From Persicimonas caeni (GTDB lineage: Bacteria > Myxococcota_A > Bradymonadia > Bradymonadales > Bradymonadaceae), in the NCBI RefSeq assembly GCF_006517175.1, contig NZ_CP041186.1, positions 3,747,074 through 3,811,073 on the forward strand: a stretch of 64,000 nucleotides of DNA, given 5' to 3'. Position numbers and translations under genes: made by a program. Of this stretch, positions 1 through 10,662 are shown piece after piece. Under the pieces are notes generated by a model. It saw nothing but the letters and a program-made list of their open reading frames with translations. It ran no database searches and was not told where the DNA came from. Each line of letters opens with the position of its first letter. Within the stretch, counting starts at the first letter, position 1.

Positions 1-435
1 CTCATCGACGCGTGGCTCGACGACGGCCTGAGCCCCGAGCAACTCGTCTTCGAGATCACCGAGAATATCACCCACGACCAGGCCCAGCGTATCCTTCCGA
101 GCGTGCGTCGGCTGCGCGCGCGCGGCTTCAAGTTCGCGCTCGACGACATGGGCACCGGCACCACCAACCTTCGGCTTCTGACCGACCTGGAGCCGGACTA
201 CATCAAGATGGATATCACGCTGACGCGCGGCATCGCCCACAGCGCCCAAAAGCAGGCGCTGGCTCGGTACCTGCTCGAACTTGGCGAACGCTGCGGCGCC
301 GAACTCATCGCCGAGGGCATCGAGGGGCCCGACGACTGCGACACCTTGCGCTCGCTGGGCTTTATGCTCGGCCAGGGCTTTTATCTTGGGCGCCCGCAGC
401 CCCGCGAGAGCTACGCCGAGGCGATGGCGGAGTAG
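1..435 (+). CDS. EAL-domain c-di-GMP phosphodiesterase, C-terminal part
   Basis: Open from the window edge to a TAG stop, so the N-terminus lies outside. The 144 visible residues carry the later EAL-family landmarks in order: EITE, DDMGTG (family DDFGTG), DYIKMD, AEGIE and GQGFYLGRP at the end. These residues build the metal and cyclic-di-GMP binding site of EAL phosphodiesterases, which hydrolyse c-di-GMP to pGpG. The Met in DDMGTG replaces the usual Phe. Whether the protein is active, or is fused to GGDEF, PAS or receiver domains, cannot be judged because the EAL signature itself is upstream. About 130 bases separate it from pyrC, so the two need not be linked. Confidence 0.85.
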   Translation, partial: LIDAWLDDGLSPEQLVFEITENITHDQAQRILPSVRRLRARGFKFALDDMGTGTTNLRLLTDLEPDYIKMDITLTRGIAHSAQKQALARYLLELGERCGAELIAEGIEGPDDCDTLRSLGFMLGQGFYLGRPQPRESYAEAMAE

Positions 436-565
436 TCCCCTCCGCCTTGCTCACAGCGGCTTCGGCACCTACCCGCCCGGGCAGGGGTTTCATTTGCAGA
501 TCTGCGCACGTTCGTATAATTCCACAACGTACGTGCACCCAACTCTTTACAATTCGAGGATGACG

Positions 566-1915
566 ATGGCCGATCGCAGCAAAGTCATACGTGATGTCAC
601 GATCTTTACGCCCGACGGGCGCGTCGAGGGCGACTGCCTCATCGAGAATGGCCGGATCGCCGAGATTGGCGAGGTGACCGGCACCGCCGACACCGAGATC
701 GACGGCAAGGGCCGCTGGTTGTGGCCGGGGGCGATCGACGGCCACGTGCATTTTCGCGAGCCGGGCCCGACCTACAAAGAAGACTGGCACACCGGCTCGT
801 CGGCGGCGGTGGCCGGCGGGGTGACCACCGTCTTCGAGATGCCCAACACCAAGCCCACCACTACCACCGTCGAGCGGCTGCGTGAGAAGCGCGCGCTCGC
901 CTCGGAGAAGACGCTGTGCAACTTCGGGCTCTTCTTCGGCGCCGGTCCCAACAACCACGACGAGATTCGCAAAGCCCAGGGCGTGCCCGGCCTCAAGATC
1001 TTTATGGGCTGCTCGACCGGTGACCTGCTCGTCTACCGTGAAGAGGACCTCGACGAGGTCTTCGCCGCCTGGCTCGGCAAGGTGTGCGTGCACGCCGAGA
1101 GCGAGCTTCGGTTGCGCGAGCGCGCCGAGAAGTTCGAGGGCCGCGATGATCCCAAGGTCCACTCCGAGATCCGCGACCCCCGCGCCGCCGCCGAGGCGGT
1201 CGAGTTGGCCACGAAGCTCGCCCTCGACCACGGCCGAGACCTACACGTGCTGCACCTGTCGACCCTCGACGAGCTCGAGGTGCTCGACGCGGCGCGCGAG
1301 AAGGCCCAGGAGCACGGCCTGAACACCCGCATCACCTGCGAGGTGTGCCCGCACCACCTGTTCATGAACACCGACGCCTACGACGAATGGGGCACCCGCG
1401 TGCGCATGAACCCGCCGCTTCGCAGCGAGGAGCACCGCAAGGCGATGTGGGAGGGGCTCGACGAGGGCGCCATCCAGATGATCGCCACCGACCACGCCCC
1501 CCACACCATCGAAGAGAAGGATCGCCCCTACCGCGAAGCCCCCAGCGGGGTGCCGGGCGTCGAGACGATGCTCCCGCTGATGCTCGACGCCGCCCACCGC
1601 GGCGAGTGCTCCTACGAGGACGTGCTCGAATGGGTATGCCACGCGCCCGCCGAGATCTACGGCGTCGTCGGCCGCAGCAAAATCGAGCAGGGCAATCACG
1701 CCGACCTGGTGCTCATCGACCCGAAGATGACGCGCGAGGTGCGCGACGAAGACCAGTTCACCAAGTGCCAGTGGACGCCATGGGCGGGCCGCGAGCTCAC
1801 CGGCTGGCCGGTGCTCACGCTGGTCAACGGCGAAGTGGCGTATCGGCGCGACGACGACGGGCGGGGTGAGGTCGTCGGTCGGGTGGGAATGGGTGTGGAA
1901 GTGGAGTTCGAGTAA
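566..1915 (+). CDS. pyrC: Dihydroorotase (class I, amidohydrolase superfamily)
   Basis: 449 residues, near the usual length for class I dihydroorotase, the zinc enzyme that cyclises carbamoyl-aspartate in pyrimidine synthesis. Visible ligands are H60 and H62 in DGHVHFREPG, K144 in LKIFMG (where a carboxylated lysine sits in related enzymes), H176 in CVHAE, H229 in VLHLS, and the Asp of ATDHAPH near residue 300. The motif SGVPGVETMLPLML near the C-terminus is also typical. An ATG six bases earlier is possible, but the GAGG at 556-559 is better spaced for 566. Allantoinase or hydantoinase are alternatives; the HFREPG motif favours dihydroorotase. No other pyrimidine gene is adjacent. Confidence 0.85.
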   Translation: MADRSKVIRDVTIFTPDGRVEGDCLIENGRIAEIGEVTGTADTEIDGKGRWLWPGAIDGHVHFREPGPTYKEDWHTGSSAAVAGGVTTVFEMPNTKPTTTTVERLREKRALASEKTLCNFGLFFGAGPNNHDEIRKAQGVPGLKIFMGCSTGDLLVYREEDLDEVFAAWLGKVCVHAESELRLRERAEKFEGRDDPKVHSEIRDPRAAAEAVELATKLALDHGRDLHVLHLSTLDELEVLDAAREKAQEHGLNTRITCEVCPHHLFMNTDAYDEWGTRVRMNPPLRSEEHRKAMWEGLDEGAIQMIATDHAPHTIEEKDRPYREAPSGVPGVETMLPLMLDAAHRGECSYEDVLEWVCHAPAEIYGVVGRSKIEQGNHADLVLIDPKMTREVRDEDQFTKCQWTPWAGRELTGWPVLTLVNGEVAYRRDDDGRGEVVGRVGMGVEVEFE

Positions 1916-1922
1916 GAGAGAC

Positions 1923-1957
1923 GAACCGCGAAGGGCGCCAAGCGCCCTTCGCGGTTC
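1923..1957. terminator. Perfect 16-bp hairpin between convergent genes
   Basis: Two exact 16-base arms (1923-1938 and 1942-1957) around the loop CAA, lying between the stops of pyrC and the convergent lipoprotein gene. There is only a short T-rich stretch on either side (GGTTTTATTC follows on the plus strand), so it is probably a shared bidirectional terminator of moderate strength. Confidence 0.7.
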
Positions 1958-1968
1958 ATTCCCCGGTT

Positions 1969-3510
1969 TTATTCGAAGTAGAACACCCCGCGCAAATCCT
2001 CGGTCGCCGAGATCGGCGAGTCCCCTTTCCACGACTTCACGCGGAACTGGTAGTACATCCCCGGCTCGGTGGGCCCACCGTAGTCGATGCTCACCGTGTC
2101 ATTGCCGGTCACGCGGTCAACTTGCTGGCCGTCGTTATCCCACACCAAATCGCCGTAGGCGTTGTAGACCTCGACGGTGTAGAAGTCCTCGCTGCTGTCG
2201 TCGGCCCACTCGAGCGTCGGCGCGGCGCTGACCATCTCGGGGCGCTCGGGGCCGGGGCTGATGACGGCGAGCGCCTCGGTAACCTTGAACGAGTCTGCCA
2301 GGCTGACGTCGGTGTCGCCGGCGGCCGGGTCGATGGTGACCGTCACAAAGTCGGTGCCGGCGATATTCTGGTCGGGGTCGCGCACCAGATCGTCGTTTTC
2401 GAACGCGGCCAGCACCACGTACTCACCGGCGGGGACGCCTTCGATGGTCCAGGCGCCTTCGACGTCGGGCGCACCCGAGCGCGGCGCGCGCAGCCCGGGC
2501 GGCACCTCGCCGCGCACGAACGTGTCGTCGAAGGTGTCGGCGACCACCAGCACCACGCTGGTCTGCGCGCCGCCCGGGGCGTTGACGATATTGACGTCGC
2601 CCGACAGCGTGGCCGTCGCTTCATCGGATACGCTCAGATCGACGTCCTCGACCGGATCGCTCGCCACCGTCGCCCCCTCGGGCACGAGCTGAAGGCCGGC
2701 GGCGTAGCCGCGCACCTCGTAGTCGCCGGCGGGCACGTTGAAGATCTTGTAGTTGCCCTCGCGGTCGGTCACCGCGCTGTAGGCTCGGTCGGCGCCCGCG
2801 GCGACCACGAGCACGCCGGCGTTGTTGTCCTCGGCGAGCACGGAGCCTGCGATGCTCGGGTTGCCCTGGGCATTGGCGGGCAGCGGGATGAGCACGACCT
2901 CGGTGGGCGTGCCCGAGATGGTCCAGCCGTCCTCGTCTCGCCCCTCCATACGCTGGGCAGTCGAGGTGTTGATGGGCAGCGCGGTGCGAAGCCCGCTGGG
3001 GAAGGTCTGGTAGTCTTGGGCGTCGGCGCGAAGCGTAAACGAGGTGTCGACCGGCGCGCCCTCGGAGTTTCGAACCACCGGCACGGCCAGCGAGTAGTTG
3101 CCCTCGGCGTCGCTGACGGCCACATCGGTCACGGCGAACTTCTGCTCGTCGAGGCCGATGATATGCGCGCCTTCGATGGGCGCGTCGTCGGTCGAATCGC
3201 GCACGATGCCTTCGATAAACACCGGCGCGTAGCAGGCGTGCGAGCCGTCCTCGACCTCGGCGCAGGTCAGCTCGGAGAGGCAGTGGGAGGTGTCGGCCGC
3301 CGGGTCGCAGGTACCGCCCGACGAGCTCAGACAGCGATCGGTGCCTTCCCCGTCGTCGACGCACGAGCCGCTCTCGCACGGTTTGTCGAGCGAGGCGTCA
3401 CACGCCTCGCCGAGCGCGGCCGGAGGCGGATCGTCGTCACCGCACGCGGTGAGCGCCAGAAGCGGAAGAAGAAGCAGGACAATATTCAGTCGCATACGTT
3501 GGGGCCACAT
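1969..3510 (-). CDS. Lipoprotein with carboxypeptidase-regulatory-like repeats
   Basis: The ATG at 3510 is chosen because GTGAGG lies six bases upstream; an in-frame GTG twelve bases further up is not needed. The N-terminus is a lipoprotein signal (poly-Leu core, lipobox LTAC, then GDDDPPP). A short Cys-rich segment follows (about residues 25-75). Then come three beta-sandwich modules with the carboxypeptidase-regulatory signature: a G-V-R/G-S-V start, DAEGNYSL or DREGNYKI, and a VPAGDYEV turn. The last ~100 residues look fibronectin-III-like (PTLEWADDSS, YYQFRVKSW). The protein is probably on the outer membrane; no catalytic residues are apparent. The carbohydrate- or peptide-binding role of such modules is known only in general. 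Confidence 0.8.
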   Translation of the reverse strand: MWPQRMRLNIVLLLLPLLALTACGDDDPPPAALGEACDASLDKPCESGSCVDDGEGTDRCLSSSGGTCDPAADTSHCLSELTCAEVEDGSHACYAPVFIEGIVRDSTDDAPIEGAHIIGLDEQKFAVTDVAVSDAEGNYSLAVPVVRNSEGAPVDTSFTLRADAQDYQTFPSGLRTALPINTSTAQRMEGRDEDGWTISGTPTEVVLIPLPANAQGNPSIAGSVLAEDNNAGVLVVAAGADRAYSAVTDREGNYKIFNVPAGDYEVRGYAAGLQLVPEGATVASDPVEDVDLSVSDEATATLSGDVNIVNAPGGAQTSVVLVVADTFDDTFVRGEVPPGLRAPRSGAPDVEGAWTIEGVPAGEYVVLAAFENDDLVRDPDQNIAGTDFVTVTIDPAAGDTDVSLADSFKVTEALAVISPGPERPEMVSAAPTLEWADDSSEDFYTVEVYNAYGDLVWDNDGQQVDRVTGNDTVSIDYGGPTEPGMYYQFRVKSWKGDSPISATEDLRGVFYFE

Positions 3511-3788
3511 AAAGGACCTCACAATTAAGAGCTGAGTTGTGTGGCAAAGATGCTTCGTCGAGTGTAGCGACGATGGTGGGTGTATACAAATTCAGATTGC
3601 AATTGGGGGCCAAGTGAGGGAGGTCCTGTGTCTACGGGGGCTCAGGGGGCTTTGTGTCGTTTTTTGTGTATTCGGGTTGAGGTCTGACATGTGGTGCGTT
3701 GCTTTATGGTGCCCCCTATCCGCCTACGCTCACCCAGCCCCGTGCATAGCTTCCCCCACGTCCACGACCCCCCAACCCAATCAAAGCC

Positions 3789-5894
<2,106 letters not shown>

Positions 5895-5904
5895 CACCCC
5901 GTGA

Positions 5905-6062
5905 CCGCGACCGTGCCCGCGACCGCGCCCCGCCTTTTTCCAGCAGTGAGGTCGTTTTTCCCTTCTACGATGAGTTGACCCAAGCGGCCCGTTCGGAGCT
6001 ACATCGATGTGGCGGACTCCTTGCTGCTTTGACTGCGGGTCGCGGGCGCGGGCGCGGTCGAC
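5905..6062. repeat. Low-complexity GACCGC/GCGGTC inverted repeat
   Basis: Between the DUF255 and von Willebrand A genes, a run of GACCGCGACCGTGCCC-type units (about 5901-5932) is answered by a roughly complementary run of GCGGGTCGCGGGCGCGG units (about 6036-6062). The two could form a long imperfect hairpin between these convergent genes. It may be a terminator or simply simple-sequence DNA. Confidence 0.4.
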
Positions 6063-6086
6063 GTGGCCGCCTCGGGGGCATCGTCG

Positions 6087-7901
6087 CTACTCACCATAAG
6101 CATCAGTCAAATACCGAAGCTTTACGTAATACCCGTCCAGCGTGGTCACCGCCTCCTGCGGGTTTTCCCATACAAAACGCACGCCCTCGGCCGAGTTGCA
6201 CGTGGCCAGGCGGTACTTGTCGCGGCTGACGACGCAGCCGCCGTCGAGGCCGTCGGCGTCGATGCTGTCGGGGATGCAGTAGCCGGTGTCGGTGAGAGTT
6301 GCGCCCGGGATGCCGGCGAAGAGTTGCAGCTCGACGGCGCTGTCGCAGAAGGGGCGGTCATTGGGGCCCGGGGCGCAGCTCGGGGCTGCGTCGCCGAAGC
6401 GGTGATCGGGGCAGGCGGTTGCGTCGCCCTCGCAGGCGTGCAGCTCGCGGGTGATGCAGACGGCGGCGGCCGAGGCGCTGGCGCTGCCGATCGCTTCGAG
6501 GGTGTCGGGGATCGCATCCGGCTGGCAGATCAAGCCAGGCATATGCTCGCCGTCGACCTGCGGGTAGCTGCGCGAGAAGTTGCGCGCGAATCGCTCGTAG
6601 CGGTCGCCGGAGAAGGCGGTGCCGAATTCGGAGTCGCACGCAGGTTGTACGGAGCGGTCTAGACCGGGTCGGTCCTCCATCTCGGAGCACTCGTCCACGT
6701 CGATTGGCGTGGCTTCGGGGTAGGCGTCGGTGGCGCCGTAGCGCTTCCATCGGCCGTGGATGGAGGCGACGGTGACCTCGGTCTCGTCGATCTCGCGGCC
6801 CTTGGTCGCGCTCAAGTTATTGGCGAATTGCGCGGCGAGCTCGGTCGGGTCGATGAGCGGACTGTCGGTGTCGTCGGGTCGGTTGGCGAATTCGCAAATG
6901 CTGCCGGCACAGATCGAGTCTTCGGGGAGGGTGCCGTCGTGGGTGCAGTCGTTCTCGTCGGTGACGAAGACGAGGGCGAACTCGGCGTCTTGGCGCACGA
7001 GTCCGTGGTTGGGCGCGGAGTCGTCGGTCGGCGATTCGGCCGCGCCGCCGGTCATCTCCGGCGAGACGGCTTTGACGGCGGCGCCGAGGCCTTTCTCAAT
7101 GGGAAACCCGCGCGTGCCGACGAGGCTCATGCAGGCGAAATCGCGGCTCATGCGCTCGACGTCGACCTTGTTGGCCGCGTCGTAGTACGAGGAGCGTACG
7201 ACCTTTGGGGTCTCGCGGTACGGCGACTCGCCGTCCTCGTCGGCCTTGGGAAACAGATCTTCGGGGCCGCCGCACTCGCGGTTGAGGTGACAGGCGATCT
7301 CTTCGTCTGTGATATCCAGAAGGTCTTGCCACGCCGACGGATCTTTGGCGCAGCCCACGGCGGTCTCGATGCGATCGCGGATATACGCGTAGCCATCGTT
7401 GGGATCATCGGGATCTCCGACATCACCGTGGCACGTGGGTATGTAGTTCGGAATCGGCTGCGGCGTCGACTGGAGCTCGCCGGGTTTGGCGACCGTCTCC
7501 ACCGGGAAGTTTTCTCTCATGTGGGTGGTGGTGATACCCAGGTTGAAGTCGACCCCCTCGGCGACGAGCTGGTTGGCAAAGCGCGAGAAGTTCTGGCGCA
7601 GCGCAGCCTGCTCCTCGCACATCGAGGTGCTATTATCGATGACCCACAGGATGTCCATCTTGGGCTGGATCGTCTCGCTGACGAGCTGGCCGACACCGGT
7701 CTCCGGGTCGTAGAAATCGCCGCCAAAGCGATCGTCGTCGTCGCCGTCGGGCGAGCCGTCGGAGAGCTCGCCGCCGTCGGGCAGGGCGTTGTTCTCGATG
7801 AGGTCGCCGCCGCTGGTATCTTCGCAGGCGCCGCAGTTCATGGTCAGGCCGGCGCACAGGGCGACGGCGGCGAGTCGGGTGGGTTGCTTCCATACAAACA
7901 T
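6087..7901 (-). CDS. Von Willebrand factor A-domain lipoprotein
   Basis: 604 residues. The signal peptide ends at the lipobox TMNC (Cys23), followed by an acidic linker rich in Asp and Gly. A vWA-type Rossmann fold follows, with the metal-dependent adhesion motif DNSTS (D89, S91, S93) after MDILWVI. A later strand, FALVFVTDENDC, carries the second conserved Asp. The remaining ~350 residues are Cys-rich, as in exported, disulfide-bonded proteins. This architecture is common among predicted surface proteins of myxobacteria; the ligand is unknown. ATG at 7901 follows a GGGGGTAG sequence. It is transcribed in the same direction as the FG-GAP gene upstream, but a terminator separates them. Confidence 0.8.
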   Translation of the reverse strand: MFVWKQPTRLAAVALCAGLTMNCGACEDTSGGDLIENNALPDGGELSDGSPDGDDDDRFGGDFYDPETGVGQLVSETIQPKMDILWVIDNSTSMCEEQAALRQNFSRFANQLVAEGVDFNLGITTTHMRENFPVETVAKPGELQSTPQPIPNYIPTCHGDVGDPDDPNDGYAYIRDRIETAVGCAKDPSAWQDLLDITDEEIACHLNRECGGPEDLFPKADEDGESPYRETPKVVRSSYYDAANKVDVERMSRDFACMSLVGTRGFPIEKGLGAAVKAVSPEMTGGAAESPTDDSAPNHGLVRQDAEFALVFVTDENDCTHDGTLPEDSICAGSICEFANRPDDTDSPLIDPTELAAQFANNLSATKGREIDETEVTVASIHGRWKRYGATDAYPEATPIDVDECSEMEDRPGLDRSVQPACDSEFGTAFSGDRYERFARNFSRSYPQVDGEHMPGLICQPDAIPDTLEAIGSASASAAAVCITRELHACEGDATACPDHRFGDAAPSCAPGPNDRPFCDSAVELQLFAGIPGATLTDTGYCIPDSIDADGLDGGCVVSRDKYRLATCNSAEGVRFVWENPQEAVTTLDGYYVKLRYLTDAYGE

Positions 7902-7981
7902 CTATCTACCCCCAGGTGGTGTTGGGAAATTCTTGTTTACTGTAGCGAACAGGGTGGGGTGGGGCAACGTTGTTCAAAATG

Positions 7982-8012
7982 CAAAAAAGCCGGGGCCCGA
8001 AGCCCCGGCTTT
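7982..8012 (-). terminator. Intrinsic terminator after the FG-GAP gene
   Basis: Hairpin with AAAGCCGGGGC and GCCCCGGCTTT arms, followed on the minus strand by a T-run (the A6 at 7983-7988 on the plus strand). It lies 57 bases past the stop of the minus-strand gene that ends at 8069. Confidence 0.85.
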
Positions 8013-8035
8013 CCAGCGCTAGAAGCGCTGCCTCC
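8013..8035 (+). repeat. REP-like hairpin, copy 1
   Basis: Unit CCAG + CGCT + AGA + AGCG + CTGCCTCC. The CAGCGCT and AGCGCTG arms pair fully. One of six copies in the window that share the CCAG and CTGCCTCC flanks. Confidence 0.75.
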
Positions 8036-8046
8036 AATTTAAGGTT

Positions 8047-8069
8047 CCAGCGCTAGAAGCACTGCCTCC
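8047..8069 (+). repeat. REP-like hairpin, copy 2
   Basis: Same unit as copy 1 but with AGCA as the second half-stem, leaving one mismatch. It ends on the last base of the FG-GAP gene's stop codon, 11 bases after copy 1, in the same orientation. Confidence 0.75.
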
Positions 8070-10459
8070 TAGGACCGTCGGCGCCACAGCAGGCCGCCGA
8101 GCGCGGCCAAGACCAGCATCATGCCCGAGCCGGGCACGCCGCCCGGGGTGGTCGAGCAGCCGCCGTCGTCCTTTTTGTTGGAGCCGTCGGTCGAGCCGGT
8201 GCCCGCGTCGGCGCCGCCTGCATCGCCGCCGGCGTCTTCACCGCCGGCGTTGGGGTCGACGCAGGTGCCGTTGTCGCAGACCTCGTTCGACCCGCACAGC
8301 ACGCCGTCGCACGGGTCGGCGGCGCAGCGGCCGGCGATGCACTGCTTGTCGTCGAAGCGACACTCGGCTTCGATCTTGCAGGCGACCTGGCAGGTGCCGT
8401 TGAAGCACTCCTCGCGGGTCTCCGGGCAGATGATGCCCTCGCAGGGGTCGGCGGCGCAGCGGCCGCCGTAGCATTTCTGGCCCTCGGCGCACTCGGCGTC
8501 GGCGGTGCACTCGGCGAAGCAGCCGCCCTGCACGCAGATCTGCTCTTCGCCGCAGACCTTGGGCTCCTCGTCGACGCGGTCGTTGCAATCGTCGTCTTTG
8601 AAGTTGCACAGCTCGGGGCTGCCCGGGTTGTGGTCGGGGTCTTCGTCGTCGCAGTCGCCCAGGCCGTTGGGGCAAATCGGGGGCAGGCCGCCGGCGGCCC
8701 AAGCCTCGATGTCGTCGTCGCAGTAGCCGTCACCGTCGTCGTCGCAGCCGTCGTCGAAGGTGCCGTCGCAGTTGTTGTCGAGCCCGTCACAGATCTCTTC
8801 GCCGCCCGGGTAGGCGGTGTCGTGCAGGTCGTGGCAGTCGTCGCCCGAGGGGCACGAGATCGGGTTGGGGGCGGTGAAGTTGTCCCAGTCGGCGTCGAAG
8901 CAGCCGGCGCCGAAGTACAGGTAGATGTCGGTCAGCTCCGGGGCGCTCAACAGCATGTCGGTGAAGCCGTCGTTGTTGATGTCGCCGACCATGTGGGCGG
9001 TCTGGCCGATGGTCGAGTTGCCCTCGAAGATCGCCTGCCAGGCGATGTCGGGACTCAGGCCGTTCTCGCCGCCCAGGTACAGCTCGCCGCCGTAGGAGAC
9101 CAGGCCGAAGTGGGCGTTGGCGATGAGCACGTCGTCGTAGCCGTCGCCGTTGACGTCGCCGCCGCCGGAGACGTCCTTGCCCAAGAAGGCCTCTTGGCGG
9201 TTGCCCTCGATCTTCCAGGAGTGGGTGGCCTCCAGGGTGGTGCCGTCGCTCAGGTAAGCGAACACGGCGCCCTCGTATTGCAGGGGCTCTTCGTCCTCGC
9301 CGACCGGGCCGGTGTAGCCGGCCGCGCCGGCGATGATGTCGCCGTAGCCGTCGCCGTTGATGTCGCCGGCGCCGGCGATCATGTAGCCCAAAAAGGCCTC
9401 GCGGCTGTCGGACTCGACCTGCCAGTCGGGCGTCTCGGAGGGGCCGTTTTCGCTGCCTAGGTACAGAAACACCGCGCCCTCGGCGGGCTCGCCTGCGGTG
9501 TAGGCGGGCGAGCCGACGATGACGTCGGCGTAGCCGTCGCCGTTGACGTCGCCGGCGCCGTCGACCGAGAAGCCGAACTGGCCGCTGTTGTCGGGGGCCT
9601 CGATGGTGAAGGTGGGCGCCTGGCTCAGGCCGTTGACGCCGCCGGTGTAGATGAACGCGGTGCCGCCGGCGCCGGGGCCGGGGGCGCCGACGATGACGTC
9701 GACGTAGCCGTCGCCGTTGACGTCGCCGGCCGAGGCGACCGACAGGCCGAGCTGGCCCTCGACGGTCTGGCCGATGTACTCGCGGTCGGGCTCGGTGGAG
9801 AGGCCGGCCGAGCTGCCGCGGTAGATGTAGAAGGCGCCTTGCTTTTCGTCGGGGTTGACGCTGTAGAACGGCGCGCCGATGACCACGTCGTCGAAGCCGT
9901 CGCCGTCGATGTCGCCGGCCGAGCCCAGCGCGTAGCCGAACTGGGCGTCCTCTTGCGGCGAGCCCTCGATCCAGTTGGCTGCGTCGGCGGGGCCGTCGGC
10001 GCTGCCGTGGAACAGATACGCCGCCCCGTCGCCGTTGGGCGCGCCCACGAGCATGTCGTCGAAGTCGTCGCCGTTGATGTCGCCGGCGGTGTGCATCGTC
10101 CAGCCGAACAGGGTGTCGGTGCTGGCGTGGTCGAGCTCCCAGTCGTGCTTCCAGACCAACCTGTCGGCCGGCGGCTGGTCGTTGTTCATCGGCGTCATCG
10201 CGCGATGAGCCGACAGCCTGTCGGCGACCCCGTCCGGAAGAGCGGTGCCGCGCAGCTTGTCCTGCTCGAGCCGGGCCTGTCGAATCTTGTCCTGCAGGTC
10301 GCGCACGAGCACCGACGCGTCGGCGGCCGTCTCCAGCTTGGGTTGCGTCTTCTCCGAGGCGTCACCCGGTTCGGCGTAGGCCGTCGAACTTGCAAGGAAT
10401 ACGGCGGCGGCGAGGCTTAGTTTGAACTTCATGGTGGCCATTTTCTTCTTCGGCGTCAT
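8069..10459 (-). CDS. FG-GAP repeat surface protein with MYXO-CTERM-like tail
   Basis: 796 residues. Sec signal peptide (hydrophobic LSLAAAVFLASSTAYA). Residues ~110-510 hold about seven FG-GAP repeats built on DINGDGFDDVVIGAP, the calcium-binding blade motif of integrin-type beta-propellers. A MopE-type motif follows (EICDGLDNNCDG and DDGDGYCDDD), then several CxxDxxC-type Cys-rich modules ending in CAADPC. The last 30 residues are a sorting tail: GGCSTT, a small-residue linker, a hydrophobic helix and RRRS. The known myxobacterial MYXO-CTERM tail has the same design and is thought to be processed for surface display. The ATG at 10459 has no clear Shine-Dalgarno; Met7 (10441) or Met10 (10432) may be the real start. 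Confidence 0.85.
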   Translation of the reverse strand: MTPKKKMATMKFKLSLAAAVFLASSTAYAEPGDASEKTQPKLETAADASVLVRDLQDKIRQARLEQDKLRGTALPDGVADRLSAHRAMTPMNNDQPPADRLVWKHDWELDHASTDTLFGWTMHTAGDINGDDFDDMLVGAPNGDGAAYLFHGSADGPADAANWIEGSPQEDAQFGYALGSAGDIDGDGFDDVVIGAPFYSVNPDEKQGAFYIYRGSSAGLSTEPDREYIGQTVEGQLGLSVASAGDVNGDGYVDVIVGAPGPGAGGTAFIYTGGVNGLSQAPTFTIEAPDNSGQFGFSVDGAGDVNGDGYADVIVGSPAYTAGEPAEGAVFLYLGSENGPSETPDWQVESDSREAFLGYMIAGAGDINGDGYGDIIAGAAGYTGPVGEDEEPLQYEGAVFAYLSDGTTLEATHSWKIEGNRQEAFLGKDVSGGGDVNGDGYDDVLIANAHFGLVSYGGELYLGGENGLSPDIAWQAIFEGNSTIGQTAHMVGDINNDGFTDMLLSAPELTDIYLYFGAGCFDADWDNFTAPNPISCPSGDDCHDLHDTAYPGGEEICDGLDNNCDGTFDDGCDDDGDGYCDDDIEAWAAGGLPPICPNGLGDCDDEDPDHNPGSPELCNFKDDDCNDRVDEEPKVCGEEQICVQGGCFAECTADAECAEGQKCYGGRCAADPCEGIICPETREECFNGTCQVACKIEAECRFDDKQCIAGRCAADPCDGVLCGSNEVCDNGTCVDPNAGGEDAGGDAGGADAGTGSTDGSNKKDDGGCSTTPGGVPGSGMMLVLAALGGLLWRRRS

Positions 10460-10662
10460 AGAGAGTCAATGTCTGCTTTTTTCTCGCAGCGAAAAGCGTG
10501 CGAACCATACCACGAAACTTGTCGCGGTGCGACGCCGGGATGCGATTTGCGTTGGCTGTAACTTGCACGCGACAAGGTGCATCGTTTAACACAGGCCCCC
10601 GATCGTTCTCCGGCCAGCGGGCCGCGCTCTACTCATTGTACGTTTGGATAGTTCGACATTAA

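Noticed and set aside
8900-10120. Regular GTCGCCGTTGATGTCGCC repeats as a possible CRISPR or tandem array
   Set aside because: They are codon-level repeats of the FG-GAP motif on the minus strand, without constant spacers.
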